DNA of 64,000 nucleotides from positions 310,001 through 374,000 of the forward strand of contig JBQDYD010000004.1 in assembly GCA_051967755.1 (NCBI GenBank). Reading direction: 5' to 3'. Below the pieces are notes generated by a model. The model did no database searches. It was not told the DNA's origin and was given only the letters and a program-made list of their open reading frames with translations. This stretch comes from UBA1672 sp051967755. Its GTDB lineage: Bacteria; Pseudomonadota; Alphaproteobacteria; Micavibrionales; Micavibrionaceae. Both the position numbers and the translations under genes were made by a program. Below are positions 17,712 through 25,552 of this stretch, piece by piece (the first letter of the stretch is position 1; each line of letters begins with the position of its first letter).

Positions 17712-18903
17712 ATGTTTTGATCAGGGGAGCAACGCCCGGAAGGTCTTTGCCCTCAAGCCATTCCAAAAATGCACCACCAGCCGTAGATATATAAGAGAAT
17801 GATGAGGCCGATTCTGCATTTTCAAGGGCGGCAACGGTATCACCACCACCTGCAATACTAATGCAATTGCCTGCTTTTGTGCACTCAGCAACAACGCGTG
17901 CGACTTGATTTGTGCCATGATCAAACGGTTTAATTTCAAACACGCCTAAAGGGCCGTTCCATACCACGGTTTTTGATGAATGGATCTTGCTGGAAATGTA
18001 CGCAACGGTTTGCTCACCGACGTCGATCGCCATTTTATCATCCGGTATGTCATTAACATTTACCACATCATATTCCGCATCTTGTTTTAGTTCAGATACA
18101 ACCACGACATCTTCGGGAAGAATAATTTCACAGCCGATTTTTTCTGCTTTTTCAAGAATTGAAAGGGCGGTTTCTTTCATGTCTTTCTCGCATAAAGATC
18201 TGCCCATTGAGATGCCTTTTGCGTAAAGAAACGTATTGGCCATTCCGCCACCCAGAACAAGGTAGTCAACTTTTTCTATGAGATGTTCCAGCACACTCAA
18301 TTTTGTGGATATTTTAGAACCGCCGGTTACGGCCAAAACAGGCTTTTGAGGGGTTCCGAGTGCGCTACTGAGTGCGTTTAGCTCTTCTTCCATTAAAAGA
18401 CCTGCTGCACAAGGGAGGTGTTTCGTAATTCCCGTTGTTGATGCATGCGCACGGTGTGACGCAGAGAACGCATCGTTCACATAAATATCACCTAAGTTAG
18501 CGAGTGATTTTGCGAACGCCTCATCATTTGCCTTTTCGCCCTTATGAAACCTAACGTTTTCAAGCAAGATAACATCACCTGCTTCAGCACTTTTTGCGAT
18601 GTCTTCGGCTGTATCGCCAATGCATTGCGGTGAGAATTTCACGGGAACGCCCCATTGCTGTTCTAAGACAGGGGTTAAGAAAGCCATAGACATTTCAGGG
18701 TTTTGTTCACCTTCCGGGCGGCCGTAATGCGATATGATCAGAACTTTTGCACCATGATTATGAAGGTATTCGATTGTTGGTTTTAATCGGTCTATACGTG
18801 TTGTATCCGTGACGACATTGTTTTGTTTCGGAACATTCAGGTCTGCTCTTAGTAAGATAATCTTATCTTTGATATCAAAATCATCCAGCCGGTTAAAATT
18901 CAT
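17710..18903 (-). CDS. pgk: Phosphoglycerate kinase
   Basis: Glycolytic enzyme that transfers phosphate between 1,3-bisphosphoglycerate and ADP. It has 397 residues, the normal bacterial length. Signatures are ILLRADLNVP (N-domain), ISHYGRPEG, LLENVRFHKGE, VNDAFSASHRAHAST, AVTGGSKISTKLSVLEHL and VWNGPLGVFE, and the C-terminal SIAGGGDTVAA nucleotide loop. It is followed by the proline iminopeptidase gene in the opposite transcriptional order (pip lies upstream). No gap-tkt neighbours are present. Confidence 0.96.
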   Translation of the reverse strand: MNFNRLDDFDIKDKIILLRADLNVPKQNNVVTDTTRIDRLKPTIEYLHNHGAKVLIISHYGRPEGEQNPEMSMAFLTPVLEQQWGVPVKFSPQCIGDTAEDIAKSAEAGDVILLENVRFHKGEKANDEAFAKSLANLGDIYVNDAFSASHRAHASTTGITKHLPCAAGLLMEEELNALSSALGTPQKPVLAVTGGSKISTKLSVLEHLIEKVDYLVLGGGMANTFLYAKGISMGRSLCEKDMKETALSILEKAEKIGCEIILPEDVVVVSELKQDAEYDVVNVNDIPDDKMAIDVGEQTVAYISSKIHSSKTVVWNGPLGVFEIKPFDHGTNQVARVVAECTKAGNCISIAGGGDTVAALENAESASSFSYISTAGGAFLEWLEGKDLPGVAPLIKT

Positions 18904-18938
18904 TTTGAGTAACGCTCCGTTTCTTTCTTTACATAAGT

Positions 18939-19949
18939 TTACATGTTTTTAATGGCTTCACAGGCTTCTATCAAGCGTGATCTTAGTGGCCCGTCCAACG
19001 CAGAATGTCCGGCATCCGGAACAACGATATATTCCGCTTCCGGCCATAGGGCGTGTAATTTATTTGCCGTTTTAATGGGGCATATAACATCATAACGTCC
19101 CTGCACGATGGTTGTGGGAATGGATCTTAGGCGGTCGATACTGTTAAGGAGGCTGTTTTCTTCGTTAAAAGTACCGTGTTTAAAGTAGTGCGCCTCGATC
19201 TTTGCCAGTGCCAGTGCGCGGTATTTTTGTTCGTCTGTAGTGATTGTCTCATAATTTGGTATCAAGGATGAACATGCCCCTTCATACAGGCTCCACCTCA
19301 CTGCGGCGTCAATTTGTGTCTTGGGATCATCGTCATTGATCAGGCGTGTGTAATAAGCATCCAGCAGGTTGTCTCTGTCTTCTTCAGGAAGATAACCTGC
19401 GAACTGTTCCCATGCCTCAGGGAAGATGGTGTTCATGCCATATAAAAACCAATCAACCTCATTTTCTTCGCACAGAAAGATGCCACGTAAAATCATACCG
19501 ATACATTGTTCAGGGTGATTTATTGCGTAGTAGAGCGCTAATGTGCTTCCCCATGACCCGCCAAACAAGTGCCATTGCTCGATGGATAAATGTTTGCGCA
19601 GAGCCTCTATGTCACTGCATAAATGCTCTATTGTGTTGTTCTCCAGGCATCCCAGCGGCGTGGAACGGCCTGAGCCGCGCTGATCAAAAATGATAATGCG
19701 AAAGTAATCAGGATCAAAAAAACGACGATGTACAGGGCTAGCACCCGCTCCGGGGCCGCCATGTAGCAGAATAATAGGCACACCGTCAGGGTTACCGCTT
19801 TGTTCCCAGTAAATATTGTGTGTGTTGTCAACGTCAAGAAAACCACTGGAGTAGGGCGTGGCAGGCGGAAAAAGATCAAGAAGAGGGGCGCGACGCACCA
19901 AAGGAGTGCCGGTAGGCGGCTGGTTTTTTACTGATTTTTCCGGGCTCAT
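18939..19949 (-). CDS. pip: Proline iminopeptidase
   Basis: Alpha/beta-hydrolase of peptidase family S33 that removes N-terminal proline from peptides. It has 336 residues with an N-terminal tail of about 25 residues before the family start (LLDLFPPATPYSSGFLDVDN). Oxyanion loop LLHGGPGAGASP, nucleophile elbow FGGSWGSTLALYYA (Ser), late Asp in QGRYDVICP and His in DAGHSALDG complete the triad. The lid segment (WSLYEGACSSL) is of Pip type. The protein is cytoplasmic. It lies 35 bases upstream of pgk on the same strand. Confidence 0.93.
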   Translation of the reverse strand: MSPEKSVKNQPPTGTPLVRRAPLLDLFPPATPYSSGFLDVDNTHNIYWEQSGNPDGVPIILLHGGPGAGASPVHRRFFDPDYFRIIIFDQRGSGRSTPLGCLENNTIEHLCSDIEALRKHLSIEQWHLFGGSWGSTLALYYAINHPEQCIGMILRGIFLCEENEVDWFLYGMNTIFPEAWEQFAGYLPEEDRDNLLDAYYTRLINDDDPKTQIDAAVRWSLYEGACSSLIPNYETITTDEQKYRALALAKIEAHYFKHGTFNEENSLLNSIDRLRSIPTTIVQGRYDVICPIKTANKLHALWPEAEYIVVPDAGHSALDGPLRSRLIEACEAIKNM

Positions 19950-20026
19950 GCCTGTTCAACAAATTATTAGTTTTTACGCCCACCCTGAGTGAGCCATGCC
20001 AGTTTTAAAGGTGTATCTTTTTAAAA

Positions 20027-20965
20027 TCAATCATTAAATTCGGGCAGTGCGCTTCCTTTGTTAGGATGTAACGGGCGCGCGGAGGTGCCGTTCTTTTCCG
20101 CCGAAACATCACGTTCCGCGGTTTGTCCCTCTCCGGTGTTTGTATTTGCGAATAAGGCCTCAATTCTTTCCGGGTGGTCGATATCGATGAACGGCCTGTT
20201 ATAGGATTCGATCCAGCCGCGGACCCGTATTTTTTTACCGCTCCAACGTCTTGGGGCAAGGCCGTTTTTTTCATAGGCTTTTCGTCTTGAGGATGAAATG
20301 CGAACCGTGAAATCTTCTTTCCAGTTATTCCCAAAGTTGAGATAAAGTTTGTTTCGGCGCATGGAAACACTCACAACGGTACCTTCGATGATTTGGTAAC
20401 TGCCGATATGGGATTCGGTCTTTTCGGGCGATAAAATGGCATATTCATCCATCGCCCACAGGCCGACTTTAAGGTCTCTGGCCTGATTTTCCAATTCGAG
20501 CATTTGTTGCCCCATTTCGGGATTATATTGCGTTGTGCGCACACGCGCGACACCAAGCGCGAGCAGCATCCCTTGTGCCCACGTTTTATCACTGGCGCGC
20601 GCTAAATGCGCGATGTGATGACCCATTCTGTTAATACGGCCTTGGTCTTTTGATTGTGTTTGATAGATGATAACCGTTTCACCCTTTAGAAAGTCATCCA
20701 GAATTTGCTGCGCAGTGACGGCAAGATCACCCGGATCATAATAATCGAGATCTGGGTAATCTAAGCCGGCTAAGTGAATAAATCGTCCGTCATCAAGCTT
20801 TACGGTTAGTGGGTTGACGACTTCGGTGACTTTGGCTGTGTCTGTCTTACGCAGGCTTTCAAAATTGCCCTGAGGTAATGTCAACTCTTGGGCAATGGCG
20901 GAGTATGTGAAAAAGGTGCTGGCAAAAACAGCGATTATTGTTAAAATTCGTTTCATAAATTTCAT
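20027..20965 (-). CDS. Secreted SNase-like (thermonuclease fold) protein
   Basis: A 312-residue protein with a signal peptide (cleavage after YSAIA-Q) and a staphylococcal-nuclease OB-fold: TVKLDDGRFIHLAGLDYPD, FLKGETVIIYQ, GRINRMGHHIAHL, MLLALGVARVRT, LEIQARDLKVGLW-like LENQARDLKVGLWA. The classic catalytic Arg-Glu-Arg set (xRLxGIDxPE, E in GxxLN) is poorly matched, so nuclease activity is doubtful. A second beta-rich part (about 190-270) resembles an extra OB-like domain. The C-terminal 40 residues look disordered. Two starts (20965, 20956) are possible. It is divergent from the M48 gene with only 19 bases between start codons. Confidence 0.75.
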   Translation of the reverse strand: MKFMKRILTIIAVFASTFFTYSAIAQELTLPQGNFESLRKTDTAKVTEVVNPLTVKLDDGRFIHLAGLDYPDLDYYDPGDLAVTAQQILDDFLKGETVIIYQTQSKDQGRINRMGHHIAHLARASDKTWAQGMLLALGVARVRTTQYNPEMGQQMLELENQARDLKVGLWAMDEYAILSPEKTESHIGSYQIIEGTVVSVSMRRNKLYLNFGNNWKEDFTVRISSSRRKAYEKNGLAPRRWSGKKIRVRGWIESYNRPFIDIDHPERIEALFANTNTGEGQTAERDVSAEKNGTSARPLHPNKGSALPEFND

Positions 20966-20984
20966 CAGACCGTGTCAGGGCATT

Positions 20985-22436
20985 ATGATCAAGCGTTTCT
21001 TCAATATATTTGCATTATTGTTGTCTACATTTTTTATTGTAGGGTGTTCTACTAACCCTGCAACGGGGCAGAACCAGTTCACGGCCTTTATGTCACCAGA
21101 GCAGGAAAAGCAAGTTGGCGCGCAGGAACATCAAAAAGTTTTGCAGGAGTACGGGCTTTATAAGGATCAAAAGCTTCAGGATTATGTCACCAAGGTTGGG
21201 CAGAGTGTCGTAAAACACACTGAGCGCCCGGAAGTTCAATATAAATTTTTTCTTTTAGACAGTCCCATCGTAAATGCATTTGCATTGCCCGGTGGGTATA
21301 TTTACCTGACGCGCGGTGTAATGGCGTTATCAAATAGCGAGTCGGAAATGGCCGCTGTGTTAGGACATGAGGCAGGGCATATTACAGGGCGCCATTCGGC
21401 AGAGCGGTATTCTCGCGGGCTTGCGACAACATTAGGCGCATCGATTCTTGCCGCGGCAATAGACAGTTCAGGCGTTTCACAGGCGCTTGGCGTGGGGTCA
21501 GATTTATATTTGAAATCATATTCACGCGGGCAAGAGAGCGAAGCTGATACGTTGGGTATTCGTTATCTCACACGTGCGGGGTATGATCCGAATGCAATGT
21601 CAGGGTTCTTGCGAAGTTTACAAGCGGATAGTGCGCTTCAGGCGAAGATGGCCGGCGTGCAGGCTTCATCTGCGAATAGTTTCTTTTCCACACACCCTGA
21701 TACGGGGCAACGCGTACAGCAAACAGTGATAGAAGCCAGAGAATACGGGCAGCAAGGGATTGTAAATCAGGCAGAACATTTTCGCCTGATAGATGGTATG
21801 GTTTACGGTGATAGTGAAAAGCAAGGGTTTGCGCGCGGGCGTACTTTTTATCACCCTGAGTTGGGGTTTAAGTTCTCTGTGCCAAAAGGCTATACCCTTA
21901 CAAACCAACCTACACAAGTCGTCGCAAAAGGCCCCAATAACGGCGCTATCATTTTTGATTTTGCATCGAATAAGCAAAAATTGTCACCTCAGGGATATAT
22001 GCATAATGTTTGGCTGAAGGATGCACAAAACCCAACCATTGAAACCATTACAATTAATGGAATGCAGGCGGCAACTGCGTCATTACAGGGTAGTGCGAAC
22101 GGCCGTACAGTTACGTTGCGGTTGATTGCCGTTCAATGGATGCCTGATCAAATTGCACGGTTTCATATTGTATTACCAAGCAATATTACGCGCGTTCAAC
22201 TGGATAGCCTAAAAGCAGCGACATATACTTTCTCTCGAATGACGGCATCGGAAAAGGCGCAGATAAAGCCATACCGTATAAAAATTATTACCAGCCGCGC
22301 AGGGGATAGCGTTGCTTCATTGTCACGATCTATGCCGTTTGAGCAGTATAAGGAAGAGCGCTTTCGTGTGCTGAATAATATGAGTGCGACAGAGGCCGTT
22401 GTGGCAAACAGGCTGTATAAAATGGTGGTGGACTAA
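20985..22436 (+). CDS. M48 family metalloprotease, lipoprotein
   Basis: Outer-membrane or periplasmic zinc protease of the BepA/YfgC-Oma1 kind. The start at 20985 (MIKRFFNIFALLLSTFFIVG) has AGGG just upstream and gives a lipoprotein signal ending FIVGC-S; a longer frame to 20895 reads through the divergent gene and is rejected. The zinc site is VLGHEAGHITGRHSAERYSRG, and a further ligand lies in SRGQESEADTLGIRYL. FFSTHPDTGQRVQQ is family-typical. The last 60 residues (RAGDSVASLSR...) resemble a LysM-like module common in alphaproteobacterial members. 483 residues, without the TPR repeats of E. coli BepA. Confidence 0.9.
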   Translation: MIKRFFNIFALLLSTFFIVGCSTNPATGQNQFTAFMSPEQEKQVGAQEHQKVLQEYGLYKDQKLQDYVTKVGQSVVKHTERPEVQYKFFLLDSPIVNAFALPGGYIYLTRGVMALSNSESEMAAVLGHEAGHITGRHSAERYSRGLATTLGASILAAAIDSSGVSQALGVGSDLYLKSYSRGQESEADTLGIRYLTRAGYDPNAMSGFLRSLQADSALQAKMAGVQASSANSFFSTHPDTGQRVQQTVIEAREYGQQGIVNQAEHFRLIDGMVYGDSEKQGFARGRTFYHPELGFKFSVPKGYTLTNQPTQVVAKGPNNGAIIFDFASNKQKLSPQGYMHNVWLKDAQNPTIETITINGMQAATASLQGSANGRTVTLRLIAVQWMPDQIARFHIVLPSNITRVQLDSLKAATYTFSRMTASEKAQIKPYRIKIITSRAGDSVASLSRSMPFEQYKEERFRVLNNMSATEAVVANRLYKMVVD

Positions 22437-22437
22437 T

Positions 22438-23325
22438 TTAGCAGGCTAGGGAGTCCAGAACTTCGCCATTTGCGTCAAATACGGCGCACACCAGATCGCC
22501 GCCAAAGCCACATCCGCCATCGATCGTTGCCTTAATGCAATTAAAATTTACACCGTTATGTTTGGGGTCATAGCCTCTAACCACTTTTTGAAACGGGGCA
22601 TAGGCGTGGTGAATATAATCAAACTTTGAGTTAGCCCACCAAAACGCATCCCCTTGTTCCGTTAAGGGTTTGTCCGCGTCAATACCGGCATGAACAAAGA
22701 GCATAGGATATTCGGCGGTTATCGGTATATAGGCGGCGCGAACCAAATGTGTTGTAAAGGATTCGTGGCCTGGGCTGTTTTTGAATATGGTCTTGATCTT
22801 ACTTGTCCATTGCGTAATTCCAACCATACCTTGGCGGCATGCTTCGATACCGTCATGCGGACATAACCCATATGCATTTAGGGTGTTTGACAGCCCGTTA
22901 CCAAGCATCCAGACTAATGCTTGGGTTGGGTCAGGTGCGAATTGAAGCTGTAATAGCTTTTGCCACATTTCTTCCTGCCCGCCGCGCAGATAAATCAAAT
23001 CAGAGGGGATCATCCCCGGTTTTGCAAGGGTTGCACGTCTAAATGATAATAGTTCATCAAGAACGTCAGAGGAGCTATCCCCATAGCCGATGTAATTTCC
23101 CGTGTATATTAGGCGGTCGCCCGGCCGGATATGCGGGAATAGGGTATTGTGCAGGGTAACCAGTTTTTCAATCTCTCCATGGATAGCAGAGATCACCAAT
23201 ATTCTCTTGGCCTGACCAAGGGAGGCAAAACGACAATCGTTTTTTAAAACGGTAAGCACTATATTTACACTAAGTAAGCAAGAGGTGGGGGAGAGGAATC
23301 TCTCTAAGTATTTACTATAATACAT
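22438..23325 (-). CDS. Metallophosphoesterase-fold protein lacking metal ligands
   Basis: A calcineurin-like (PPP-type) phosphatase fold by block order, but with the ligands changed. The GDIHG block reads SAIHGE, GDxxDRG reads TGNYIGYG, GNHEEM reads GGQEEMW, and the late GHT reads GYD. Only the VHAG block (FVHAGID) and IDGGCGFGGDLV are intact. It is therefore probably a pseudo-enzyme or binds something else. Nominal length is 295 residues; the ATG at 23325 sits five bases after the carD terminator hairpin with no ribosome site, so GTG at 23259 or another start may be real. It ends one base from the convergent M48 gene. Confidence 0.75.
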   Translation of the reverse strand: MYYSKYLERFLSPTSCLLSVNIVLTVLKNDCRFASLGQAKRILVISAIHGEIEKLVTLHNTLFPHIRPGDRLIYTGNYIGYGDSSSDVLDELLSFRRATLAKPGMIPSDLIYLRGGQEEMWQKLLQLQFAPDPTQALVWMLGNGLSNTLNAYGLCPHDGIEACRQGMVGITQWTSKIKTIFKNSPGHESFTTHLVRAAYIPITAEYPMLFVHAGIDADKPLTEQGDAFWWANSKFDYIHHAYAPFQKVVRGYDPKHNGVNFNCIKATIDGGCGFGGDLVCAVFDANGEVLDSLAC

Positions 23326-23330
23326 AAAAT

Positions 23331-23366
23331 TAAGGCGTATAGGAAGAGTTTCCTTAATACGCCTTA
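23331..23366 (-). terminator. carD terminator hairpin
   Basis: TAAGGCGTAT and ATACGCCTTA pair perfectly (10 bp) and enclose AGGAA/TTCCT, with two unpaired bases. On the minus strand it is followed by AATTTTATG, a short T-run. It lies between carD and the pseudo-phosphatase gene. Confidence 0.65.
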
Positions 23367-23402
23367 ACTAAATTCTTTTTATTATGTAGCCAGTTTTAGA
23401 AA

Positions 23403-23939
23403 CTAAGCTGCTTTTGCCTGTTCATCTGCAGGGGATTTTACTTTACCCATGATGTCTTCAAGCTTTTCCGTTGCTTTGATCTCTGTGATGTTATCAACAG
23501 CAGCCACTTCACGAGCAAGTCTTTCCAGAGCAGACTGGTAGATTTGACGTTCAGAGTAAGATTGCTCAGTATCATCATTGTTACGCTTTAGGTCACGAAG
23601 AACTTCTGCGATAGAAACCGGGTCACCTGAATTGATTTTCATTTCATATTCTTGTGCACGACGGCTCCACATTGTACGACGAACGCGTGAACGTCCTTTT
23701 AGCGTTTCAAGTGCATCACCAAGATTTTCGCTTGAGCTTAATTTACGTAGTCCTGAATCTTCAGCTTTTGTTACAGGAATTTTCAAACGCATACGATCTT
23801 TTTCAAACCCGACGACATATAGGCTTAGTTCCATGCCGGCGATTGTCTGTGTCTCAATCCCCTCAACTTGGCCTACGCCGTGTGCTGGGTAAACAACAGA
23901 ATCACCTGCTTTAAAATCAAAATTATCATTGTCAGCCAT
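23403..23939 (-). CDS. carD: CarD/CdnL-family RNA polymerase-binding regulator
   Basis: CarD-like protein that binds the RNA polymerase beta subunit and stabilises open complexes, especially at rRNA promoters. The N-terminal Tudor-like RNAP-interacting domain reads FKAGDSVVYPAHGVGQVEGI and is followed by a helical DNA-binding domain containing the conserved Trp (RRTMWSRRAQEYEMKI). The start at 23939 (MADNDNFDF) has AAAGGTG five bases upstream; the upstream ATG (23954) would include the ribosome site. 178 residues. A promoter and a terminator-like hairpin lie in its leader, suggesting conditional expression. Confidence 0.93.
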   Translation of the reverse strand: MADNDNFDFKAGDSVVYPAHGVGQVEGIETQTIAGMELSLYVVGFEKDRMRLKIPVTKAEDSGLRKLSSSENLGDALETLKGRSRVRRTMWSRRAQEYEMKINSGDPVSIAEVLRDLKRNNDDTEQSYSERQIYQSALERLAREVAAVDNITEIKATEKLEDIMGKVKSPADEQAKAA

Positions 23940-23988
23940 AGTATCACCTTTCAATCAGTATTTATTTCTAGCCGAAATATAGAGAGAT

Positions 23989-24026
23989 AAAAAATGAGCA
24001 ACCGATTTCCTCGAAAGTGTTGCTCA
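23989..24026 (-). terminator. Terminator hairpin in carD leader
   Basis: TGAGCAAC pairs with GTTGCTCA (8 bp) around a 16-base loop, and six T follow directly on the minus strand. It ends 50 bases before the carD ATG and 35 bases after the predicted carD promoter's start point. It may be an attenuator, or the end of a transcript from the upstream LD-carboxypeptidase operon. Confidence 0.7.
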
Positions 24027-24067
24027 CCGTGCTTTCTAACCGTTCTTCCTAACTCGACATGAAAAGC

Positions 24068-24096
24068 ATGATATCAAAAAATGGGAAAATTTTCAA
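24068..24096 (-). promoter_or_regulatory. Predicted sigma-70-type promoter for carD
   Basis: Minus-strand TTGAAA (24096-24091), a 17-base spacer, TATCAT (24073-24068): four or five of six matches per box at ideal spacing. It would start transcription near 24061, about 120 bases before the carD ATG. Confidence 0.5.
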
Positions 24097-24224
24097 CTAA
24101 ATCGAACTAAAAAAAGAAAATATTTTACATAATTTTTATTTTCTTCTGTATTTTCAGATGTTTCCGGTTATTGCATAGGGTAGAATAAGTGTATCTTTGC
24201 CCGAATATATATAGGTATTTTAAC

Positions 24225-24650
24225 ATGATTGACCCGGATTTAAGACTTCAAAAGCCCCTTGAGGAGTATGTTGAGACGTTTGATAAGTTGATTCCGCGCG
24301 CTATTTCTTTGTTTGAACCTCTGTTAGATGACACATATATTTTTGAGGATCCGTATCATCGAGCCTATGGGTATAAGGGGTTGAGTAATATTTTGAACGC
24401 ACGATATGGTCTTTGTAAATCCAGTCGTTACCGCGTGCATGATTTTATGTGGGGCAGGCGCGAAAATACAGCTTATATGTTTTGGGAATATACCTTTGAG
24501 CGCATGACGAAGAAAAAAGCAGAAGTTAGCGCATTCACTGGCATGAGTGAGTTAATGTTTACCAAAGGCGGTAAAATTTTATCACATACAGATTTTTGGG
24601 GTACGCATGACACATTCTCTGTGAAGTTATATAGAGATTTAAAACTATAA
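24225..24650 (+). CDS. NTF2/SnoaL-like protein
   Basis: A 141-residue soluble protein from MIDPDLRLQKPLEEYVETFD. The pattern fits the cone-shaped NTF2/SnoaL fold: a long N-terminal helix, a short middle segment (FEDPYHRAYGYKGLSNIL), and then strands ending GKILSHTDFWGTHDTF. Alphaproteobacterial relatives often sit in gene clusters with photolyase or DUF1365-type genes, which are not seen here. An upstream in-frame ATG (24189) is possible but has no ribosome site. Ligand and activity are unknown. Its stop overlaps that of the convergent LD-carboxypeptidase gene by six bases. Confidence 0.7.
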   Translation: MIDPDLRLQKPLEEYVETFDKLIPRAISLFEPLLDDTYIFEDPYHRAYGYKGLSNILNARYGLCKSSRYRVHDFMWGRRENTAYMFWEYTFERMTKKKAEVSAFTGMSELMFTKGGKILSHTDFWGTHDTFSVKLYRDLKL

Positions 24651-25550
24651 GACCGCAGGTTCTGTCATTTTAAATGTGAGCTCGTGGGTGTCGATAACGG
24701 CAGGACTGCCTATAGGCATAGAGTATAGGTGCTTACCGTGTCCAAAGGGCATATTATACAATACAGGAATGTCGTATTTTTCGGTATGCTCACTTATGAT
24801 GTCTTTGAGTGTATATCCGTAAGGGCGCGTTGTATCAGTCAGATTAACGCAGTCGCCTACAACAAGTGCATTTATTTGTTCAAAAACTTTCAGTCTTTTT
24901 AAATGAAGTAACATGCGGTCGATACGGCTTATCTCTTCATTGCAGTCTTCTAAAAACAAGATGGAATCTTTGCAGAACTCATTCGGTAGGGTTTCCGGTA
25001 AGTACTGGAACAGGCTTAGGTTCCCTCCGACCAGTTTACCTTCGGCTTTGCCATCTTTTAATATATTATCGCGGTTAAATGGGTACTGCTCTTTATTACC
25101 GCCTAATATGCTTAAGAGATGATCCAATTCGTTATATTTGTGGGCATTCTTAAATACCGGGCCATGAATTGTAATTGTATCAGAGTGCGCATATACCGCA
25201 TTTAGCAGGGCGGTGACGTCACTAAAACCGATGAGGATTTTTGCATGGCGTTTTATAGGCTCAAATTTAAGAGTGTCTAAGAAATGCATACAGCGATTAC
25301 CACCACCGGCCGCCCAAATGGCTTTTATGTCTTTACGCATCCATAGCCCCTGAAACGCAAGTGCCTTTTGCATGTTCGTGCCTGCAGACTGGTTTTCACG
25401 CTCATAGGTTTGGGGGTGAACAAACACTTTATAGCCGTGCTTTTCGAGTGTTTTGACGGATTTATTGATATCGTCTTCTTCAACCCAGCTGGACGGGGCG
25501 AAGATCCCGATTGTGTCGCCTTTTTGTAAGGATGGAGGTTTGATACTCAT
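24645..25550 (-). CDS. LD-carboxypeptidase (peptidase S66)
   Basis: LdcA/MccF-family serine peptidase, which trims the terminal D-Ala from tetrapeptides during cytoplasmic murein recycling. It has 301 residues. It begins KGDTIGIFAPSS; the nucleophile Ser is in LIGFSDVTALLNA, the Glu in LFLEDCNEEISRIDRMLLHL, and the His in MPFGHGKHLYSMPIGS. No signal peptide, so it is cytoplasmic. The ATG follows the CapK-like stop by two bases, so the pair is coupled. Members of this family also hydrolyse other amide substrates (microcin C), so specificity is inferred. Confidence 0.9.
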   Translation of the reverse strand: MSIKPPSLQKGDTIGIFAPSSWVEEDDINKSVKTLEKHGYKVFVHPQTYERENQSAGTNMQKALAFQGLWMRKDIKAIWAAGGGNRCMHFLDTLKFEPIKRHAKILIGFSDVTALLNAVYAHSDTITIHGPVFKNAHKYNELDHLLSILGGNKEQYPFNRDNILKDGKAEGKLVGGNLSLFQYLPETLPNEFCKDSILFLEDCNEEISRIDRMLLHLKRLKVFEQINALVVGDCVNLTDTTRPYGYTLKDIISEHTEKYDIPVLYNMPFGHGKHLYSMPIGSPAVIDTHELTFKMTEPAVL

Positions 25551-25552
25551 AT

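Noticed and set aside
20895..22436. Longer M48 protease starting at 20895
   Set aside because: The extension overlaps the divergent signal-peptide coding region of the nuclease-like gene and hides a textbook lipoprotein signal that begins at 20985.
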